Shown here: in pieces, positions 1 through 13,420 of the stretch
Layout: each line of letters begins with the position of its first letter
Position numbering within the stretch: the stretch's first letter is position 1
DNA from: Ctena decussata
Lineage: Eukaryota > Mollusca > Bivalvia > Lucinida > Lucinidae
Direction: 5' to 3'
Assembly (NCBI GenBank): GCA_963989385.1
Contig: OZ022499.1
Location: 101,044,786-101,108,785, forward strand
DNA: 64,000 nt
Position numbers and translations under genes: made by a program
The notes under the pieces: generated by a model
The model's database searches: none
Told to the model about the DNA's origin: nothing
Seen by the model: the letters and a program-made list of their open reading frames with translations, nothing else

Positions 1-508
1 GTTCGAAGGTCGTCAGGCATGGGTCGAATACGTTCTGAAAACGTCTGGTATAAGTTACAGATAAGTTAGGTTCGAAATAAATTACGCGTACGCTACACAA
101 TGGACCTACTTGTTGCCGACGTTTATCAACGTATGATTAACTTTCACGTTACGTGCATGAACTTACGCATAATGTACCTGTCGCGTACATCAAACGTATG
201 TCTAACTTATAAGCAATACGTCGGCTTACGCATTTTATGCATGCATAACATTTTGGGCCGCATTCGACGTACAACAACTTATACCAACGTATTTTAGCGT
301 GCTTGTAACTTGTTCATAACTTACTCCTAACTTATTCAACGTACACATGCGTTTTGCTAAATTTCTCATACGTCATCATACAGTGAGGTTATACGTCACT
401 GCGTGACAGCCCCATTATACTTATTCAACGTACACAAGCGTGTTTGCTAAATTTCTCATACGTCGGCATACGCTGATGCTATACGTAAATGTGTGACAGC
501 CACATAAA
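1..508. repeat. CGTA-rich degenerate repeat with a terminal tandem duplication
   Basis: The block is dense in ACGT/CGTA words. Its last part is a direct duplication of about 89 bp: CTTATTCAACGTACACA starts at 331 and again at 420, and both copies continue through GCTAAATTTCTCATACGTC and end near GTGACAGCC. Open frames here are products of the repeat and match no protein I know. Confidence 0.6.
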
Positions 509-3338
509 GATTTGTTGGGTAGAATCAATGCCATATGGAAAACTACTGGCGTTTGAGTCCTGTGTGTGTATTTCAATTCTCGTGGCGATGTTCTCCCCGG
601 AGTCAGCACGTACCTTTGGTTGAAGGACTCTGCTGTGAGAGAGTACCCACACCTCAGCGGAACGTATCCATAGCCGCAGTACGGGGCGGCCCTGGATACC
701 TCCGTTGTTTTGTATCTTATATTGTGTCCTTAGCCAATCACGCGCACTGCGTCAAGTCGACATTTCACACAAACTGCACTCAGACATCAAGATAATGCAT
801 CATTTTCTGTTTGTCTTATGTGACCAACGTCGTGAAAAATGTCTCAATTCATTTGCAAATTGCACATCCGCGTATCAATCTGCACATGTGCGCAGTCTGA
901 TCACTGTATGAACTGTTCGCACTTTAGAAATAAGGTCCAATACTTATCTGGATGAAATACAATGCTTTGACCAGATCGCACATTTGCACAGGCTAATCAA
1001 TGCAGTCTAAATTCGTTAAAAGAACGGTTATCTTATGAAAAAGTGCATATATTTACAATGTTTTAACATTTCTTGTTTATCATAAAATAAATATTGTAAA
1101 TTAACACTCAGACAAATCTTAAGTGCACTATCTATGATTAAAGGATGTATTGTTCTTTTATCTTGAATTGTCCCCTAAACTCTTGCCATTATTGCACAAT
1201 GCACTCACAATTTATTAAATTCTTTCCTTGAAAGCAGAGTTTTAAAACCCATTTCAAAGGCATGGGGTTGGGGAGACATTGGGTTAGTATGGGACGCTTT
1301 GCTAATGGTTCAGAGTTGTTGTACCTCGTATTGTTTTACTGTAGACATATTTTTTCAAGCATACTACCCGTTGCAATAAAACATATGCAGGTAAAATAGA
1401 TCCGCCAAATTTTATAAAGGGGCACAATTGTAGGGTTTAATGGTTGTCTTCATTGTAAGGACAGCTCCAATTTGAAATGTTATTACTTTTGAAAGCAAGA
1501 AGTTGGTCCTCGGGCCTCCATTGAGAAGGGAAGCAAGACCCTTACTTCCCTTAAAAGTTTATCCATACATCTATTTTCGATATACGCCTCGTATGTTTTT
1601 TGTTTTTTTTTAATTTTGCATTTACATTCTTATTCTCATACATATATCATATACATGTATGTGTCTACAAGAGAGGGAGAGAGAGAGCATTGTATGCATT
1701 CTTTGCCTCACTATATATTTAAATAAATGCCATTATTGTTCTCACAGTGATACATATATAGTTTATTAGAGAGCCTACCCTTTTTAGCTATAGGCATTTT
1801 TTTTTACTTAATTACTGATGTTTTTTTATGTTGTAACGGATAGTACTTAAGAAATGGCAAATGGCATTAAGAAGGTTTTCTTCGCTTTAATTTGGTAATA
1901 AAATTAGGAAAGAGAAACAAAAATGATTGCATTAAATTCAAAAAAGAAAGAAAAAAATGCTTCTCTAAAATGAGATCAACTGATGTTAAACAGACTGCAT
2001 TTAAATTGAAACTGTAGGTGTTAGGAAAAATTTTACAATGACTAATTATTCCTATAGCTGTGTACTCACAAGTGTCATAAAACCTACAATATTTACATTA
2101 TTGGTTCGGTATCATAAATTACCGCAAAGCAAGCTTATCAAGACCCAACAAGTCCGCCATCTTAGGCTGTAAGTCACTGTCATACAAGATAACTTTGATA
2201 AACATTCGCGGATTATACCCGGGATAGTTCAGTCTTTTGTTTTAACAAAATCCGGGTGTGACTATATCTGGCAGAGGTTTAGTTGACGTTCTTTGTATTT
2301 CTGTTGTCGCAGTTTTCATGGTGGACGGACTGAGAACATGGAAAACGGAATAAACTGTGATTTCACTCTTTTTCGCAAGGCCTCCGGACTGATTAAACAG
2401 GATCTTATGATATAAGGGTAAGGTCAGAGTATAAATAGCTATTGGTCTTAGAGGGAATACAAGAAGGTTCTAACACGTGCTTTGTTTAATGTAGGTGGTT
2501 TCGAGTCTTTTAAAGTGGAAATTAGAATTTATCAGTTTGTGTTTTCCCGTTAGAATTCAGACTGTACATTTAAAATAAAGAACGAGAGGCAGAAATGTTT
2601 ACAAGTTTTACAAGTTTTACAATGTCTTCAGTGTAGATCAGGAAACAAAAGCAGCTGGTATCCGAAAACTTCGTAAGGAACTGTAAAAACATCCAAGGTA
2701 TTGTTAACAATATGCTTACCACTAAACTATTGATGGACTGAATGGACAGTGTAGGCATTTTAAAGAGCAGTGACAGTTTAGTACTATTTCTTCAAAGCCA
2801 GAAGTAACAACAGAGAACACTTTGGAAATTTAACAGAAACCAGGAATGGAAGTCGCTGATGAAATGAAGTCAACTACAGATGCCATAGCTGAGGCGTGGT
2901 CAGCGGTAAGCGTTTTAATTGTCTTTTGACAAACATTTACAGCTTAAGATACCCCAGAGTATTTACAGTAAAATAAAATGTATAAAAAAATGAGGATCCC
3001 ATAAAAATAAGAGCAACTCATATAATTCCACGAAGCCGCTGCTAACAACGAATTTTCACTCCCAAAAGCTGAAACGCCATGTACGTCTGTGTCACTTTCA
3101 GACGGCTCTAGATCTTCGCTGTCCACTTCAGAAAATAACCAGACTAGATCAAGGTCAACCTGGTAGTACCTTAGACAAATGGCAATGGAAGATCTGGATC
3201 TTCACTATTGGCCACTAGGTAGCAAATGAAACAAAAAGCAGTTCTGTAACTTTTTCAAACTTGAAAAGATTTAACAAAGGCCCAGGGAGACCATATAAAC
3301 CGCCTTTTGTTTTAGTTGAATATGAAATAGTCGAAATA
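509..3338. other. No gene or clear element seen
   Basis: AT-rich sequence with a short GA run near 1670-1688 and poly-T tracts. The open frames are short (under 90 codons), overlap on both strands and contain no recognisable domain. Confidence 0.5.
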
Positions 3339-3556
3339 CAGTCGACTCTCGATATCTCAAATTCAAATGTCATCCCAAACTACTGATATCTCAAAGTAAA
3401 TTTTCTGGTCCCAGAAAATTTACTTTGAGATACCAGTAGTTTTTAAAGACAATAAGATTAAATCTAAATAGAAATAAGAAATTTTGTCCAAACTAAATTC
3501 TTTGATATAGGAGGGTACTTCGAGATACCACTGTTCGAGATATCGAGAGTTAACTG
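3339..3556. mobile_element. Tigger/pogo-like MITE (Tc1/mariner superfamily)
   Basis: The 218-bp element opens CAGTCGACTCTCGATATCTC and closes with the near-complement GAGATATCGAGAGTTAACTG. It is flanked on both sides by TA (3337-3338 and 3557-3558), the Tc1/mariner target. An inner inverted pair (TTTGAGATA... around 3390-3440) adds a second hairpin. It is non-coding. The CAGTnGA...TCTCGATATCTC terminus resembles pogo/Tigger ends. Confidence 0.75.
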
Positions 3557-6230
3557 TATTGCTTTTCTCACTCTCAGTATTGCCGTGTATCTGTTTACTT
3601 TAATCCTGTTCTGTCTTCCGTTAGCTCTAGTCAAAAAGTCAAAATATTTATTAGTGCTCCATTCATCTGCAGGTGGCCAATGTATTAATCAAATTTCACA
3701 CTTTAATTCACAAGGTTCTTGCTGCTGAGAGCCAACTATTACTTTCTCACGTGTTGCATAGTTTGTTCATTCTGAGAGCAATCTTTCCAAAATCCGGTTA
3801 ACAAACTAACCATAACCGATACACTAATCCGTCATTCAAATTGAAGGGGTAATAAAATCAATTTAATTCGAAATCATTTCCTCGTGTAATATAATATTCA
3901 TATAATCTAGAGAATATCCTATCTTTCAAAGAAAACTGTATGAAATATAATGTCAATATGAGTTAAGCCTTTTAATATCATACCGTTGGTATCAAAGTGA
4001 TAGTCCATCGTCGTTTAACACCTACATCTTACACAATGTCACCTTTAACATTAAAATAATTATCTAGTAGCCTATATAAGATTAGTGTAATGTTAAAATC
4101 TTGAGAAACTCCGCTAAATGGTGATAAAGGAGATTTAGAAGTGCAAAGAGATATTGTTCCACATCGATTTTGTTCTTTCTTCTATGAAAAATTGACGTTA
4201 TCCCAAAGCATCCTTGGTTTACATAATTCCGTTGTTGCGGTTTCGTGGACACCCAGGTATGCGACAAGGTGAGAGACTGTTGCAAAACCTGTTGTCTTAA
4301 TTGTTTTATCTCTGAAAGCTGTGAGATTGTACTAACTGAAGTTGCTGTTATCTCGGATATGTTATAATAACTCACAGCTTAAAAGGATAATTGAGGAAGT
4401 AAGTGAGTGTTTTATTGTGTAACGTAAGCAGTTTTTGTTTCTATATACCCTTCAATGTCATCATTTAAAAGTAAGTTACTATATGTATAACCCGAGTCTC
4501 TAAAATAAACTTGAAACTTGAAACATGTATTATACACTAATAGTTTAAAAAAATCTCAACTGTTCCTTTTTTTTATTCTCAAAGTACCATTTACCTTCGA
4601 CTGCTTATCATTACTAACTGCCAAAAAAGTGAGTGAAGAAATTAACAAATAAGCTTCCAACAATACAGCATATAAACATCATATGCTGCATGATAACTAT
4701 ATTGCTGTAGAAGCAGTACAATCTTGTTATTTATCGAGCATGTTTGAATTGGTTTGATTTGCCATACCAAATATGTATTTCAAGATACAGACAGTATAGA
4801 AATAAGGTTTAAAGTAATTTATGAACCCTTTAAGAGAAAAAAATAATCATTTAAAGTCAAATCAAGTTTGTCAGCTTTGGCCAGGTATAAATCTGACTTA
4901 GGTGAGAGATGCGTAATCAATTGATCCCAGTCCTTTCGTATTGTATTTCTTCATTTCTTATTTCACGTCTATAAACTCAGTCCTCGATTTATCAATCCGC
5001 TCAGTTTTATTGGAACGATAAGCAAACTCTGTTCTTGGCAAAACTATTTCCTTATTTTCAATATATACTAAACAAAAATAAAACGCTACACTTGATTTTC
5101 AAATTTTCTGTTTAATGGAGCAAGGAAGATTAATGACTGAGAATGTATTTTCAAGCTAAATCCATATGTAAAGGCCAAGATGCTAACGGAATATGTAAAA
5201 GCCGTTTCACTTTAAGCAAATACACTTCAAAGTAGACAGGGGCCGAGGTTTTAGCGGTGCAAATAAAGGAAGTCGATCTGGAGTTTTAAATTTGATTAAA
5301 ACAAGTGAATACATGGTTTGACCATCCTTATTTTGGATTAGGCAAACAGTCATTGTACCTAAGTGATACACCAAAAACAATGAGAAGAACTAAATAAGCG
5401 TTTTTGCATCCGTTCTGATCTTATTGTTTGTTTCATGTTTACATTGTGCTTATGTGCAGTTCATTATACAATAAATATGTTTAAACTAAAGTGTCATGAA
5501 AAAGAAAGCACACATCAACATGTGTTTTCTGTCTTTGCAAACTAGTGTTGATATTTCGTTGTATACTCGAAATCAAAATAAAGAACCATGACCAATGGGA
5601 ATTCGCACAAGAAATTAATATGTGTTTGCCTCATATATTGTTTCATTTTACCTTGAAACTTACGATAAGTACAATGCATGATTTATTGTACTACAACAAC
5701 GAGAAAGAAGCTGCTCCAAAGAACAATCGAAAATTAAAAATCTATATTTCTAATTTAAAGGGAGATAATTTGTTATTTCGAAAACTAAAGCTTTTATTTC
5801 CTAGTTTTCAGGGTAACAATTATGAGGAGTATTTTGCCTTTTCTACCACTCTGGCTGCAACGCTTTAGACCAGTAAAGAAATTTGCATCTGCGCATGCGG
5901 ATAGTTGGTGTATGGCAAAATATGCTAAAATCGAATAAGGTAGAAAACTCTGTTACAAAGAGTATGAGATTCATTCTTTTGTAGAATATCTTGCACGACT
6001 AAAATATATGTAGCATTTAAAATACCCCTGTGTTTCAAACTGTCATCTATAATGTAGCGTTTTCACTTTTGCTCTATATATATTTATATAAAATATCTTA
6101 GCCCAAGATAAATTGTATTGGCAAATCGTATGCCACTATAAATTCTGTCGATGGCAGCTTTGTTAAAAAATTTTAACATAAACTAATGGCTACACCTCCT
6201 GAGGTATTCTGTCACCGCAGGTCATAAATC
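3557..6230. other. No gene or clear element seen
   Basis: AT-rich, unremarkable sequence. The longest open frames (4082..4375 minus, 5545..5868 plus) are about 100 codons with no family resemblance and strongly AT-biased composition, so I do not call them genes. Confidence 0.5.
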
Positions 6231-6468
6231 AGCCGCGACACGAGAAAAACAACAAAGTGGTTATGCGCCCAGCGCATACTCAAATCAGCCTGGGCACCTG
6301 CCCAGTCCGTTAAGACTTTTTGTTAAGCGCTTAAAGGGTAGCTAAGAGGCTAATTTAGCTACCTCCATGCGGACAGCGAAGACTCTGATCAGACTGGGCG
6401 GCTGCCCAGGCTGATCTGAGTCTGCGCTGGGCGCACAACCACTTTATTGATTTTCTCGCGTCGCGGCT
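6231..6468. mobile_element. Palindromic foldback element, family F1, copy 1 (divergent)
   Basis: One of seven copies of a ~238-bp element whose two ~95-bp arms are inverted complements. It opens AGCCGCGACACGAGAAAA and closes TTTTCTCGCGTCGCGGCT. The ~45-base centre carries TTAAGCGCTTAAAGGGTAGC and CATGCGGACAGCGAAG. This copy has more arm mismatches than the others and is probably older. Non-coding, MITE-like; target duplication not clear. Confidence 0.8.
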
Positions 6469-8266
6469 TAAATAATGAACTATGCTGAGAACGCTTATTG
6501 CACCAAGTCTGTACTGTACGTGTTTCGTCCAGTCAAATCAGTTGTAATGAACTTTCTTTGAATACAGCACACGATTTTTTTCATACCATACGCTGTTGTG
6601 TGGCATAAACATTTTCTACTAAAGTCCTGTTCTGTGTAAACATCGCACCCAACCATGCCTGTATGTCTGTGAATTCATACAGTTAAATTATGTCACCAGT
6701 TAAACAGAAACTTAATATTTTGTTTCGAATGACTGATGTGAATTCTTTTTAAAACATCTTTAAATAATTGTCTGATGTTTGTGCTTTTAAGTCATTTACG
6801 AGCTATGGTATTTTTGGAGAGTTCGAGACAAACATTTTGAAACTGTGTGAAAGTTTGGATGTTTGACATATGTTTGTATAAACTCTTTGCAAACATGCCT
6901 GTTTCGATACAGCAGCTCCGCAGTAATATCTCGCCGAAACTCGCGAGATTATATGAGATGATAAATGATGGGAGGACAGGAATACATCCCGCGGTAAATC
7001 TTTTTGTTTATTCGTATGGACGAAAAATACAGCTGGGTTGCAGAGATATGCACGTTGGGAAATCCGGGATAAAATAGAAATTTAAACCTTGTAAATACGA
7101 AAAAGAAATACCTATCGTTGTCAGATGTCACCGCCAAAGATCAGCCGCGGCACGGCTAACAGCTAGAGGGTGCATCTGTGAAGTCCATCTGGAATCTTCA
7201 TGTTGCGCCCGCATATTTCTAATGGTAATAAACAACGATTGCGAAAATAAAGACGATGACCGAACCTCGCAGATGTGCAGTCTCGACTGAGCCTTTGCTA
7301 TTCACATTTAATCTAAGTACATTTTTGCGTGTTTCGGCGCAAATACTGAAGTTCGTGTAAGACATGGACAAACAAGTGACGTCCACAACTAGGCAAACCT
7401 CTTTACAAGTCATTTTGGAATCGATAAACAATGTTTAACATATGCATACTTACTTTATCTAAAGACAACAAATTAATTTAGATTGCAAACATGGTAAAAC
7501 ATTTAAAATTTAAATTGAAGGATTTATATTGGATTTAGCTAATGTGTGTTGCTTTTTGAGAAACAGCTTACGGTATACTCTAGGTTAAAGCACAAAGAAA
7601 ATTGTGTTTAGAGTGCGTCTTAAAGTATAAGTGCATGTCATTGTCAGAATCAAACATGTGCAATATTAATGCAATGTTTGCTCGAAAGAAATTTTCCGGA
7701 TATATCCTTGGTCGCCACTTAAAAAGCATGCATCTTAACTTGACGTGTTTCTGTAAACGCAAACTTTCTTCTGACATTCGGGCTTTTAAATCGCTTTCTT
7801 GATACTCGGGCGCTTGGCTTGTTAGACGCGTAATCTTTTTATTCTCTGTATGCATTATGAATATTTCAATATTACGTATTTCACCTATTCTCAGAATAGA
7901 CAAACAAGTGTTAATATTTGGTGTCTTATAGGCTAAACGCTTATTAAAAAACATTTCACATGGCTTAAACATACTTCCATTCCAGCTGAAAGATGTGTTC
8001 TTCATTTTCAGTTGCGAATTAAAGCATCACATTGACAAGTTTCTCCATTCTCGATGCTTGAACAGGCCAAAAATGGCATAAAACACGTGTCTTTCTGTAT
8101 GGTAAAAACAAGTGCATCCCCTTTTCCGCAAAATATATGTGAAATGTAATGAAATTATGTTTCTAAAGTGAACAGAATACGTAAAAAGGCAAACCTGAAA
8201 AACCATTTTATAAATCACACCTCCCTGGAGAAAACTTTTTTCTCATCTGCACTGTCGCCAAGTTGT
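6469..8266. other. No gene supported
   Basis: Contains overlapping open frames on both strands. The longest is 7580..8005 on the minus strand (141 codons). I recognise no domain in it and see no splice or polyadenylation context, so it is not called. Confidence 0.45.
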
Positions 8267-8641
8267 ATGTAAGCTACGTTACCCGCATGATACTGAATAG
8301 TTAGCAAGTAACAATCAAGCGTTTCGCTTCCAAGTAAATCTTTAAAACAAGCATGTATGATTGTCAAATTCGATAGCAACTATATGGATGCATTGACCGG
8401 TTAAAATTTGAAGCATTTTTTTCTCTGAAAATTACACGTTTAGCAGAATGGATAAGGATGTAAGCTACGTTATCGCAATTGTGCAAAAACTACAGAAAAA
8501 GTGGGAATGTTGGTACATTTATGATCGATATGCTTACAAGGGTAGTGCAAAACTAACAAAAACTTTCGACTTGCTACTTCGTTTATTTAACTATGCATAA
8601 TTATATCGTATGATGTAAGCTACGTTATGTAAGCTACGTTA
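8267..8641 (+). repeat. Four exact copies of a 15-base motif
   Basis: ATGTAAGCTACGTTA occurs at 8267-8281, 8458-8472, 8613-8627 and 8627-8641, all on the same strand; the last two share one base. A fifth identical copy lies at 10458-10472. Surrounding bases differ, so this is not an ordinary tandem array. Function unknown. Confidence 0.85.
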
Positions 8642-9442
8642 TGAGTATTTTTCCCTTGTTCCAGAACTGCTGTTGATGTTATGCTAAATAAAAATTACAG
8701 CAGTTAGTGTTCTTAATCTTACAAATTCTCTGTTTAAAACTTGCTACTTCCGGTTTACACAGTTGTGTCGTCTGATAATTGTCGATTTTCTGATTCCCAT
8801 TATTGTTACACTGAGCATCCTAGTTTAGATAAGTAAAAATAACTTTGTGACTTTGTATGAAAATATTTACCGTATGATTATATTAAATGTGCTGACATGC
8901 TAACTTCATATGAAATAAGACGAACTTGCGAGCTTATAAAAGCCAAGCCAGCTTTTTTATGCAACACTGAACACATAGAATAGGAGCAAAGTCTCTCATT
9001 TAAGAGAAAAGCCACTGATAAGGTTCCACTCTTATTAGAATTTGCTCTTTTGAGCAAATTACCTCTTATTTGAGTAGACTCCTTGCGGATATGGCTCTCT
9101 CGTCCAGGGAAACAAACAGGATTTAACAAAGGTTGTTCCCCTTTCTGACAGTTGCGGAAAACTTGAAGGTATACCCATACATCTTAATTAAGATACAATT
9201 GCTCCGATGAATTAAACGTCAAAATAAAGTAGGCCACAAGTTATTCATGGTCACATAGCTTACCAACTGCTTTCTCAGCGGATATTCTTTTCTCATTATG
9301 TTCCTCAAGCAAAGGCGGGGGGAGGTGGGGGCAAGGGGATGGGACCGGGAAGTATTGTTGCAGTGCGGATCATGTTGGTGTCGGCCTCTGTGTCGGCGTG
9401 ACAATATTCCCCTCTCTCTATCTCTTATAGCAAACAGTTGAC

Positions 9443-9473
9443 GGAGCATGGCAAACAGTGTTTGCCATGCTCC
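9443..9473. repeat. Perfect 14-bp hairpin
   Basis: GGAGCATGGCAAAC, loop AGT, then the exact reverse complement. Short palindrome with no gene near; possibly the core of a decayed foldback element. Confidence 0.7.
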
Positions 9474-9544
9474 GATAGCAGTGACGTCATTGACCTGTTA
9501 CTATAGCAACTGAGAGTTCATACTGATGTCCTCTAAATGCCATT

Positions 9545-9730
9545 CTGCGCGCTCTTCGGAAATACTCTTAGGAAATACAAGTATCCTAGCAGAGGTACTT
9601 TACTGAGTGTTCTTCGAAACTACAAGTATCCTAGCAGATGCACTATACTGAGCGCTCTGCGAAAATTCAAGTATGCCAGTTCAGTGCTTCGAGAAAACAC
9701 CAGTATCCTAGCAGACGCACAACACTGAGT
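9545..9730 (+). repeat. ~51-bp minisatellite, about four units
   Basis: Units share CAAGTATCCTAGCAGA followed by G/TGCACTATACTGAG and a GCTCTTCGGAAAA-like segment. The reading frame across it (9537..9728 plus) is a by-product of the repeat. Confidence 0.65.
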
Positions 9731-11483
9731 TATTCCATAGGTGCTGAGGTAAAATATCTAAGACGTCATTGGTATCTGAACATGGCAATGTTCTGACAAT
9801 TTTCAATGGCACTGAAAAATAAAATCCTTTCAACAGAAACTTCAAATTTTCTCAAACATATAATTATTCTCGAATCATTTAATTCCGTGTTTCATATGAC
9901 CTTCTTTATTGCCTAGCCATTTGATGTGTAAGTAATGTTGCCAATATATAATGGACAGATATCAAATTGGTCTACAATTCCTTCTAGACTCGGTATAAAC
10001 TATGGTAACCTATGCATATGAATTAAAGGTCTAACGTCACTACAAAGAATAGTGGGTGGGATCACCTGAAAATTACAGCAGGTTTGTTCATTTAATTTGA
10101 TAGCATACCCTACAGATTCACTGTAGTCTTGTAGTATACAAAGTATTTAAATTGTATGAAACAATGATAGCAAAAAATATTATATAAAATCACTAAAAAG
10201 AGTATATGTAACTTTTGTAGAAAGGCTAACGCTGTTGACAGTGACACTGATATATATGCTTCTATCAATATACGAATCAGTACTAGTTCCCTTTCTGTGA
10301 TATAATTTTATGTTTTTGAGGTAATGAAATTGGTTACGCAGTTTTAAAAATTGTTAACAACAAGTTATATTATTCTCAGTAAGAAGAGAATACATTTTTT
10401 AATGTTATTGATGATTAGATTTTTATATAGTTTATTTGCTTGTTATACTTACTTATTATGTAAGCTACGTTACTCAAGTAAATTTATTCTACAGCTGTTC
10501 TTTTTTTCTATTATAGTATTTCTTTCCTTGATAATTTCACACGCATTGGTACGGCAACCCGTTGATATGAAAATATTCACAAGAGCCTCTTTCGTTTTGC
10601 TCTGACGAAAAAGGAAGTCAATGCTTTGCGCCTGTTTAGAGTCAACTAATGCATGAGTACATGAACTTTTTAACTTTCTAATCGTTTGGGATTTGATAGT
10701 TTAGTAGTATCTACGGTTTTACTTTGCACAACATTTTAATGTGCTAAAATGTTTCACAAACAATACTTCTAACACTTTCTCATGTACATTATTTGCAGTT
10801 TTACTAACGAAGGGGTAGCACCTAATATTTACTCCTTTAGTGTACCCCCTGGCCTTTGGAGAGGCTGTAAGCTAATTACAGAATCCACTCTGAATGCAGA
10901 TATTTTGACATATGATTCTTAAGATATATTATGATGCATGAAATAAAGAAAATTTGCATTTCCCCCAAAAAATTAATTTCACGTTTTTATAAATTTATTG
11001 TGCGCCTACTCTGAGAACAGGTGATTTGACTTCAGTTTCACCAACTTTGCTTAAGCTCAGTTCAACTTTGCTTAAGCTAAGTTCTCAATTAAACTTGTTC
11101 TGCTATCAGTTGCTATTACAAAAGCTTAAAAATTAAGAAAACACTTGTTATTTAAAAGACAGTCTGTTGAAATGAGACTTGACAGCGATCCCTGAACCCA
11201 TCTCACCCACTGACGCCCAAGGTGGAGTCATTATGGTATATATGGTATACGTGAATCATTTTGCTTTGCATTTAATAGTTGCACCTTTGCACATACTAAC
11301 AACAAACTTTTCATCGGACATCACCTGATAGCCACCATCTTGTCTTGTCGTTGGTAGCTTAGATCACACTTTGCTTCAATTTTCTCAGCCATTTGACAAG
11401 AATATTTCCTTTCTAGACATTTTTCTGTCTCGGCCTGCTATCTCAGCTTAGGCTCTAAAAGCTGTCTCAAAATGCATCATTGC
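9731..11483. other. No gene or mobile element identified
   Basis: AT-rich. Contains the fifth copy of the 15-base motif (10458-10472) and a short direct repeat of CAACTTTGCTTAAGCT near 11040-11085. Open frame 10351..10605 is hydrophobic and AT-driven, with no family match. Confidence 0.45.
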
Positions 11484-11520
11484 TATAGGGCCTATGCTAC
11501 GAAAGACCGGTGGTGACTTC

Positions 11521-12126
11521 TCAATACATAGTTCAAACTTCGTACTTCAGTGTTCATACTTCAAACTTCACAGTTCATTATTCATAGTTTTAAAGGTTAT
11601 GTTAAATGCACTAGGCAACAGAAAGTGGCATTACATACTTCAGAATTCATAGTTCATACTTCACACTTCACAGTTCAAACTTCATAGTTCATAGTGCAAA
11701 GTTAATACTTCGAAGTTCAAACTTCACACTTCACAGGTCAAACTTCACAGTTCATACTTCACAGTTCAAACTTCACAGTTCATACTTCACAGTTCATACT
11801 TCACAATTCATATTTCACTTCATACTTCAAACTTCACAGTTCATAGTTCATACTTCACAGTTCATACTTCAAACTTCACAGTTCATAGTTTACCCTTCAT
11901 AGTTCATACTTCATAGTTCATACTTCACAGTTCAAATTTCACAGTTCATTATTCACAATTCATACTTCCCACTTCATAGTTCATACTTCACAGTTCATAC
12001 TTCAAACTTCAAAGTTCATTCTTCACAGTTCATAGTTCAAACTTCATAGTTCATACTTCACAGTTCATAGTTCATACTTCATACTTCACAGTACATAGTT
12101 CATAATTCATTATTCAAACTTCACAG
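11521..12126 (+). repeat. TTCATACTTCACAG minisatellite (left arm)
   Basis: About 600 bp of imperfect 7/14-base units mixing TTCATACTTCACAG, TTCAAACTTCACAG and TTCATAG. Sits just inside the left terminal repeat of the 3-kb element. Confidence 0.85.
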
Positions 12127-12132
12127 TCTAAT

Positions 12133-12540
12133 ATTAGATCAGCATACGAGGGTCATCCAAAATGTGTAACAGTTCCGTCATAACTTTTTTATACCTCGTT
12201 ACACGTTAGTTGTGGGTTATTATATTTTCTTGTTTGCAATCAGTGTGTCTGTCCGTCCGTCCGTAGTACGTACGTCCATCCGCACTTCGTTTCTGGTCGA
12301 TAATTTGAGTATTTTTCAACGAATTTCTTTCAAAATTTGCATATGCACAAGTACCAAGAATGTCTCGCTTGGAATTGTTAGTAGGCAAATTTTGATAATT
12401 TATGGCAGAGTTATGGCACTTGTCAATGCCCACAATATGGTTCTTGGTCTCTAGCTCCTTACTATTTGGAATAGCGGGATGAAACTTCTCAAAAGTGATC
12501 ATGGTAACAAAAACTTGGCGAGACAATAAACATTTTGTCC
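12133..12540 (+). repeat. Dispersed mollusc-type repeat with GTCCGTCCGTCC tract
   Basis: Contains CTGTCCGTCCGTCCGTA, CGAATTTCTTTCAAAATTTG and TTATGGCAGAGTTATGGCAC in this order. I recall this string of words as a common non-coding repeat in bivalve genomes; this is recollection, not a search. Overlapping open frames on both strands (12206..12526) are shadows of it. Confidence 0.5.
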
Positions 12541-13420
12541 TCAGTGGTTATCTGCCTCTGCCCTGGGGCTATGTACGTGTATAAAATCATGAGAAAAAAA
12601 CAACAACAACACAAAAACAAAAACAAAAAAATAAATAAAATCAGACTTCAACAGTTTTTTCTGAAACTTACAGCAAATAGCCAGGGTAATGAAAGCGGCA
12701 TGTGATTTTCAAAACTTTTTTCTCACGAGAGTTTCCCCCTAGCCTCACCTCCGTATACATGAATAAAAAATATAGTTAAGTCTTTATAAGATCATAATTT
12801 AAACAGATTTTTCTAAAGCCTACCGATTGCAATAAAGGTAATAAAAGCTTCTAGTAGACACTGGTCGAAGTTTGCTCATAAATGTAGTAATGGCTTCTTG
12901 TAGAAAATGGTTGAAGTTTGCTCCTATGGGGGTTATTTACCCCTGCCCCCTGGCCACATACATGTATAAACATAGCTAAAAAAGGGCTATATACATGATA
13001 AATATTATGAAAAATTCTATAAAATTAGAGTAATAAAAGCTGTCTTTAAGGTTCAGAACTGTCCCTCTGGGTTTATTTCCCCCTGCCCCCGCCTATATAC
13101 ATGCATAAAATTATGATAAAATCTATAAAAAATCACAATTCCAATAATTTTTTCTGAAACTTACAAAAATAGTAAATGCCTTTTTGTGGTGATAAGAAAT
13201 TTCCTCTAAAGGGTTATGTGATTTGTAGCTACAAACATGCATAAAAGCTCCTAAAATGTATATGATCAGGGTGGAAAGTGATTGTCCTCAGGCTTACAGT
13301 AAATTATAAGAGTAATGAAAGTGTCCTGTCGTAACAAAGTTTCGTACCACGAGACTTTGCTTCCCTTACCAGGTGCAAAAATGAATAAAATAAAATAGCA
13401 GTAAATAGATGAGTGAGAAG
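12541..13420. repeat. Degenerate ~140-200-bp tandem repeats
   Basis: A TATACATGNATAAAA-like word recurs near 12571, 12752, 12957, 13094, 13231 and 13378, generally with upstream TTTCCCCCTGCCCC and downstream CTGAAACTTACA. Diverged repeats inside the 3-kb element. Confidence 0.55.

Noticed and set aside
7580..8005. 141-codon minus-strand open frame
   Set aside because: No recognisable domain, AT-biased composition, and overlapping open frames on the other strand. Length alone is not enough in AT-rich intergenic DNA.
8267..10472. CRISPR-like array (repeated 15-mer with spacers)
   Set aside because: Eukaryotic context, repeats too short, spacing irregular (14 to over 1,800 bases) and no cas genes.
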